From: Clostridiales bacterium
Lineage (GTDB): Bacteria > Bacillota > Clostridia > WRLR01
Reading direction: 5' to 3'
DNA: 8,518 nucleotides
NCBI GenBank assembly: GCA_031287655.1
Contig: JAITSR010000069.1
Span: 1-8,518 of the forward strand
This document shows, piece by piece, positions 6,529-8,518 of the stretch. The position numbers and the translations under genes are program-made. Every line of letters starts with the position of its first letter. The first letter of the stretch is position 1. Below the pieces are notes generated by a model that saw nothing but the letters and a program-made list of their open reading frames with translations, was not told the DNA's origin and ran no database searches.

Positions 6529-6933
6529 ATGAGGGTTTTATGGTATAATTGGATCAGACGGCGAACACCGGCGCGTCGGCGCGGAGGCGGCGGCGAACGG
6601 CGAGCGGGCGGCGACGGCGGTTTTACGCTGATCGAACTGATCGTCGTGCTCGCGGTCATGTCGATCCTGTTGACTGTGCTGATTCCGCCGCTGATGGATT
6701 ACCGCACGCAGGCGGCCGAGCGCGAGCGCGGCGCGAACGAGAGCGCGATCAACGACGCGATCCGTCAGTGCTACGCGATCGAGGGCCGCTATCCGCCGGT
6801 CTCCGGAGAGACGGGGCTCGACTACCTGCGGGACAACTATGGAATTGTGATCAAACCGGAGTCCTACCACTACGCGTATGCGATTGTGGACGGGTCGCCG
6901 GTATTGCGCGTTGAAAGGGCAGTATCGAAATGA
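6529..6933 (+). CDS. Type IV prepilin-like protein (second of three)
   Basis: This is a 134-residue pilin precursor. The leader is 31 residues, with nine arginines and several glycines, preceded by a short aromatic patch (VLWYNWI). It ends in Gly31 before FTLIEL, with Glu at mature position 5 and proline at mature position 22. The head contains IRQCYAIEGRYPP, which recalls the short ComGC/GspG-type pseudopilin fold (family knowledge, not proved here). There is a single cysteine, so no internal disulfide is possible. Start: ATG with GGGAG 8 bases upstream. The stop overlaps the next start (ATGATG/TGA), implying translational coupling. The preceding 57-base gap holds nothing I recognise besides that site. 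Confidence 0.85.
   Translation: MRVLWYNWIRRRTPARRRGGGGERRAGGDGGFTLIELIVVLAVMSILLTVLIPPLMDYRTQAAERERGANESAINDAIRQCYAIEGRYPPVSGETGLDYLRDNYGIVIKPESYHYAYAIVDGSPVLRVERAVSK
6541..6549 (+). promoter_or_regulatory. Extended -10-like sequence inside the second prepilin leader
   Basis: TGGTATAAT is a perfect extended -10 (TG-N-TATAAT). The region 17 bases upstream (ATTTTC) is only a poor -35. It lies within codons 5-7 of the second prepilin, so a transcript starting here would express the third prepilin and perhaps the downstream gene. It may be coincidence, because it encodes Trp-Tyr-Asn. Confidence 0.25.
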
Positions 6934-7496
6934 TGCAAAAAGCGAAAGCAGAACAGAATGGATTCTCCGTGATTGAGCTTTTGATCGCGCTGACGCTGAT
7001 GGCCCTGCTCGGCACTTCGCTCCTGACCGTGATTGCGACGGGCAGCAACGCGTTTGGACGCATTTTTGCCGAAAAGGACGGACAGAACGAGGCCCGGATC
7101 GCGCTTTCCTATGTCACGGTAAAGCTGCGGCAGAACGGCGCGCGCGACACCGTGAGCATTGTTGAATCGGGCTCCGAGACGAATGTGCGCAATGTCTTGA
7201 AGATCGACGGTACGCCGGGCGACGTGACGGACGACTGCTACTTTATCTATTTTGAGGAAGCGCCGGACGGCATGGGTGGGCGGCTCGTCGAAAAGACCGC
7301 GAACACGCCCGGCGTCGACGACCCGCGCGGCGCGCAAAAGATCGCCGGAATCCGCGACTTCTCGATTGCCTACGCGGACGAGGCGCACGCGAAAATTCGC
7401 ATAACGGTTACATATGACAGCGCGGCGGCGGGCGGCGCGGACACGCGGGAGACGGTCGTCGCCCTTCGCGCGGCCCCCGGGCCGAACGTCTCGTAA
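6930..7496 (+). CDS. Type IV prepilin-like minor pilin (third of three)
   Basis: This is a 188-residue pilin precursor with a short 11-residue leader (MMQKAKAEQNG). Cleavage before Phe12 gives FSVIELLIAL, with Glu at mature position 5, then a hydrophobic helix. There is no proline at mature position 22, unlike the two genes before it. The head is the largest of the three and has one cysteine. Its size, PilW/ComGF-like layout and last position in the cluster suggest a minor (priming) pilin, as inference. Two adjacent in-frame ATGs (6930 and 6933) overlap the preceding stop. GAAAGGG at 6913-6919 is the likely ribosome binding site for either. Confidence 0.83.
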   Translation: MMQKAKAEQNGFSVIELLIALTLMALLGTSLLTVIATGSNAFGRIFAEKDGQNEARIALSYVTVKLRQNGARDTVSIVESGSETNVRNVLKIDGTPGDVTDDCYFIYFEEAPDGMGGRLVEKTANTPGVDDPRGAQKIAGIRDFSIAYADEAHAKIRITVTYDSAAAGGADTRETVVALRAAPGPNVS

Positions 7497-7522
7497 TACC
7501 GGACGTGTTTTCCGAATACCGG
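7495..7522 (+). repeat. Direct repeat AATACCGG, 20-bp period
   Basis: AATACCGG occurs at 7495-7502 and again at 7515-7522, a period of 20 bases or about two helical turns. The first copy overlaps the stop codon of the third prepilin. It could be a regulator site for the glycosidase gene, or chance. Confidence 0.3.
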
Positions 7523-7556
7523 TTCGTCGCTGTTTGTGACGGAGCGGAGCGACGAA
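7523..7556 (+). repeat. Hairpin-forming inverted repeat before the GH172 gene
   Basis: TTCGTCGCT (7523-7531) and AGCGACGAA (7548-7556) are perfect 9-bp inverted copies around a 16-base loop. The structure ends two bases before the GGAGG ribosome binding site. The T-run at 7564-7568 lies seven bases past the stem and behind the ribosome binding site, so this is not a classic terminator. It could be an operator or an RNA structure affecting translation. Confidence 0.45.
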
Positions 7557-7558
7557 AT

Positions 7559-7563
7559 GGAGG
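7559..7563 (+). promoter_or_regulatory. Ribosome binding site for the GH172 gene
   Basis: GGAGG followed by five T residues precedes ATG 7569. It is the strongest site in the window and fixes the start. Confidence 0.7.
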
Positions 7564-7568
7564 TTTTT

Positions 7569-8518
7569 ATGTTTTCTGGTTTCGGAACGCATCTTGGCGA
7601 CCTCGCGCGGCTTTCCAACGCGCGGAGCCGCTCGATCAGCCCGGAGAACTATTCCGGCGGGAAGGGGCTGGGCGGCATGTGCGAGCTCGGGCAGGGCTCG
7701 GCGCGCAACGCGGCGCGCGAACTCGGGCGCGGCTGGAAGGTCAACCCGTTCGTCACAGTCAAGGGCGGTGAGACCTTCGAACTTGCGAGCGTCGAAGGCC
7801 CCGGCGCGATCCAGCATATTTGGATGACGCCGACCGGCAAATGGCGCAATTCAATTCTGCGCTTCTACTGGGACGGGCAGGCGCAGCCTTCGGTCGAGTG
7901 TCCGGTCGGGGACTTTTTTTGCAGCGGCTGGCAGAGTTATTATCAAATCTCCTCGCTCGCGGTGTGTACGAACCCCGGCAGCGCGTTTAATTGCTACTGG
8001 CCGATGCCGTTTCAAAAGAGCTGCCGGATCACGCTCGAAAATCGGGGCGAGGACGATATGACCTGCTTTTATCAGATCGACTATGCGCTGACCGACGAGA
8101 TTCCCCCCGAGTTTGCGTATTTTCACGCGCGGTTCCGGCGCGAAAACCCGCTGCCCTACGGCGAGGTCTACACACTGCTCGACGGCGTGGAGGGCAGAGG
8201 GCAGTACGTCGGCACATACATGTCGTGGGGCGTGAACAACAACGGTTGGTGGGGCGAGGGCGAGATCAAGTTCTATATGGACGGCGACGGCGAATGGCCG
8301 ACGATCTGCGGCACGGGTACCGAGGACTATTTTTGCGGGTCGTATGACTTTGAGGACCCCAGAACGCACGACCGCTATGTGTCGTTCACGACGCCGTACA
8401 CCGGCTTTTATGAAGTCCCGCGGGACCGGTTGTATCAGTCGCAGAAGCGGTTTGGCATGTACCGCTGGCACATCGCGGACCCGATCCGCTTTCAGGAAAA
8501 CCTGCGCGTCACGATTCA
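7569..8518 (+). CDS. DUF2961 / glycoside hydrolase family 172 protein, partial
   Basis: The frame stays open for 316 codons to the right edge; full family members are usually somewhat longer (about 350-400 residues). Landmarks of the DUF2961 family are visible: IQHIWMTP near residue 80, GWWGEGEIKFYMDGD from residue 226, and GTGTEDYF at 249-255. Characterised GH172 enzymes include fructofuranose-dianhydride and D-arabinofuranose-acting hydrolases. From family knowledge their active-site glutamates lie in these last two motifs, so Glu230 or Glu232 and Glu252 are candidates; I cannot align them exactly. There is no signal peptide, so a cytosolic enzyme acting on imported oligosaccharide is likely. 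It follows the pilin genes by 72 bases on the same strand, so co-transcription is possible, but it has its own strong ribosome binding site and a hairpin in front. The substrate cannot be told. Confidence 0.88.
   Translation, partial: MFSGFGTHLGDLARLSNARSRSISPENYSGGKGLGGMCELGQGSARNAARELGRGWKVNPFVTVKGGETFELASVEGPGAIQHIWMTPTGKWRNSILRFYWDGQAQPSVECPVGDFFCSGWQSYYQISSLAVCTNPGSAFNCYWPMPFQKSCRITLENRGEDDMTCFYQIDYALTDEIPPEFAYFHARFRRENPLPYGEVYTLLDGVEGRGQYVGTYMSWGVNNNGWWGEGEIKFYMDGDGEWPTICGTGTEDYFCGSYDFEDPRTHDRYVSFTTPYTGFYEVPRDRLYQSQKRFGMYRWHIADPIRFQENLRVTI

Noticed and set aside
7523..7568. Rho-independent terminator after the pilus operon
   Set aside because: The stem is followed by the GGAGG site, and the T-run comes seven bases later, so the layout does not fit an intrinsic terminator.
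6870..7817. Minus-strand open frame of 315 codons across the third prepilin and the GH172 start
   Set aside because: It opposes two well-supported genes and has low-complexity Arg-rich shadow composition with no recognisable domain.

Overview
The window reads as a piece of a GC-rich Firmicute, most likely a gut-type clostridium. I infer this from clostridial-style type IV pilus genes, strong AGGAGG-like ribosome binding sites, use of GTG and TTG starts, and a cellobiose-type PTS permease. The species cannot be named from sequence alone.

Region by region: (1) Positions 1-1480, minus strand, hold a gene that runs off the left edge. It encodes a membrane PTS EIIC permease of the lactose/cellobiose type followed by a cytosolic C-terminal extension. 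The visible start of that extension weakly resembles the opening of an EAL (cyclic-di-GMP phosphodiesterase) domain. (2) Positions 1481-1691 are a divergent intergenic region with weak promoter candidates in both directions and a perfect 10-bp inverted repeat. (3) Positions 1692-7496, plus strand, are a compact type IV pilus operon: extension ATPase PilB, retraction ATPase PilT (overlapping PilB by 14 bases), platform protein PilC, then three prepilin-like proteins. (4) Positions 7497-7568 are a short spacer with a direct repeat and a hairpin. (5) Positions 7569-8518 hold a DUF2961/GH172 glycoside hydrolase that runs off the right edge.

The pilus genes form a plausible core machine. PilB drives assembly and PilT drives retraction. 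PilC couples both to the membrane, and the prepilins supply major and minor subunits after cleavage by a prepilin peptidase that is not encoded here. The alignment proteins PilM, PilN and PilO are also absent from the window. Unusual points are Gly-rich low-complexity segments in both ATPases, the apparent loss from PilB of the N-terminal half of its regulatory domain, and long Arg/Gly-rich leaders on two prepilins. A sugar permease with a possible c-di-GMP domain transcribed away from a pilus operon suggests, as inference only, that sugar availability could be linked to pilus control. No RNA genes, CRISPR arrays or insertion sequences were recognised.
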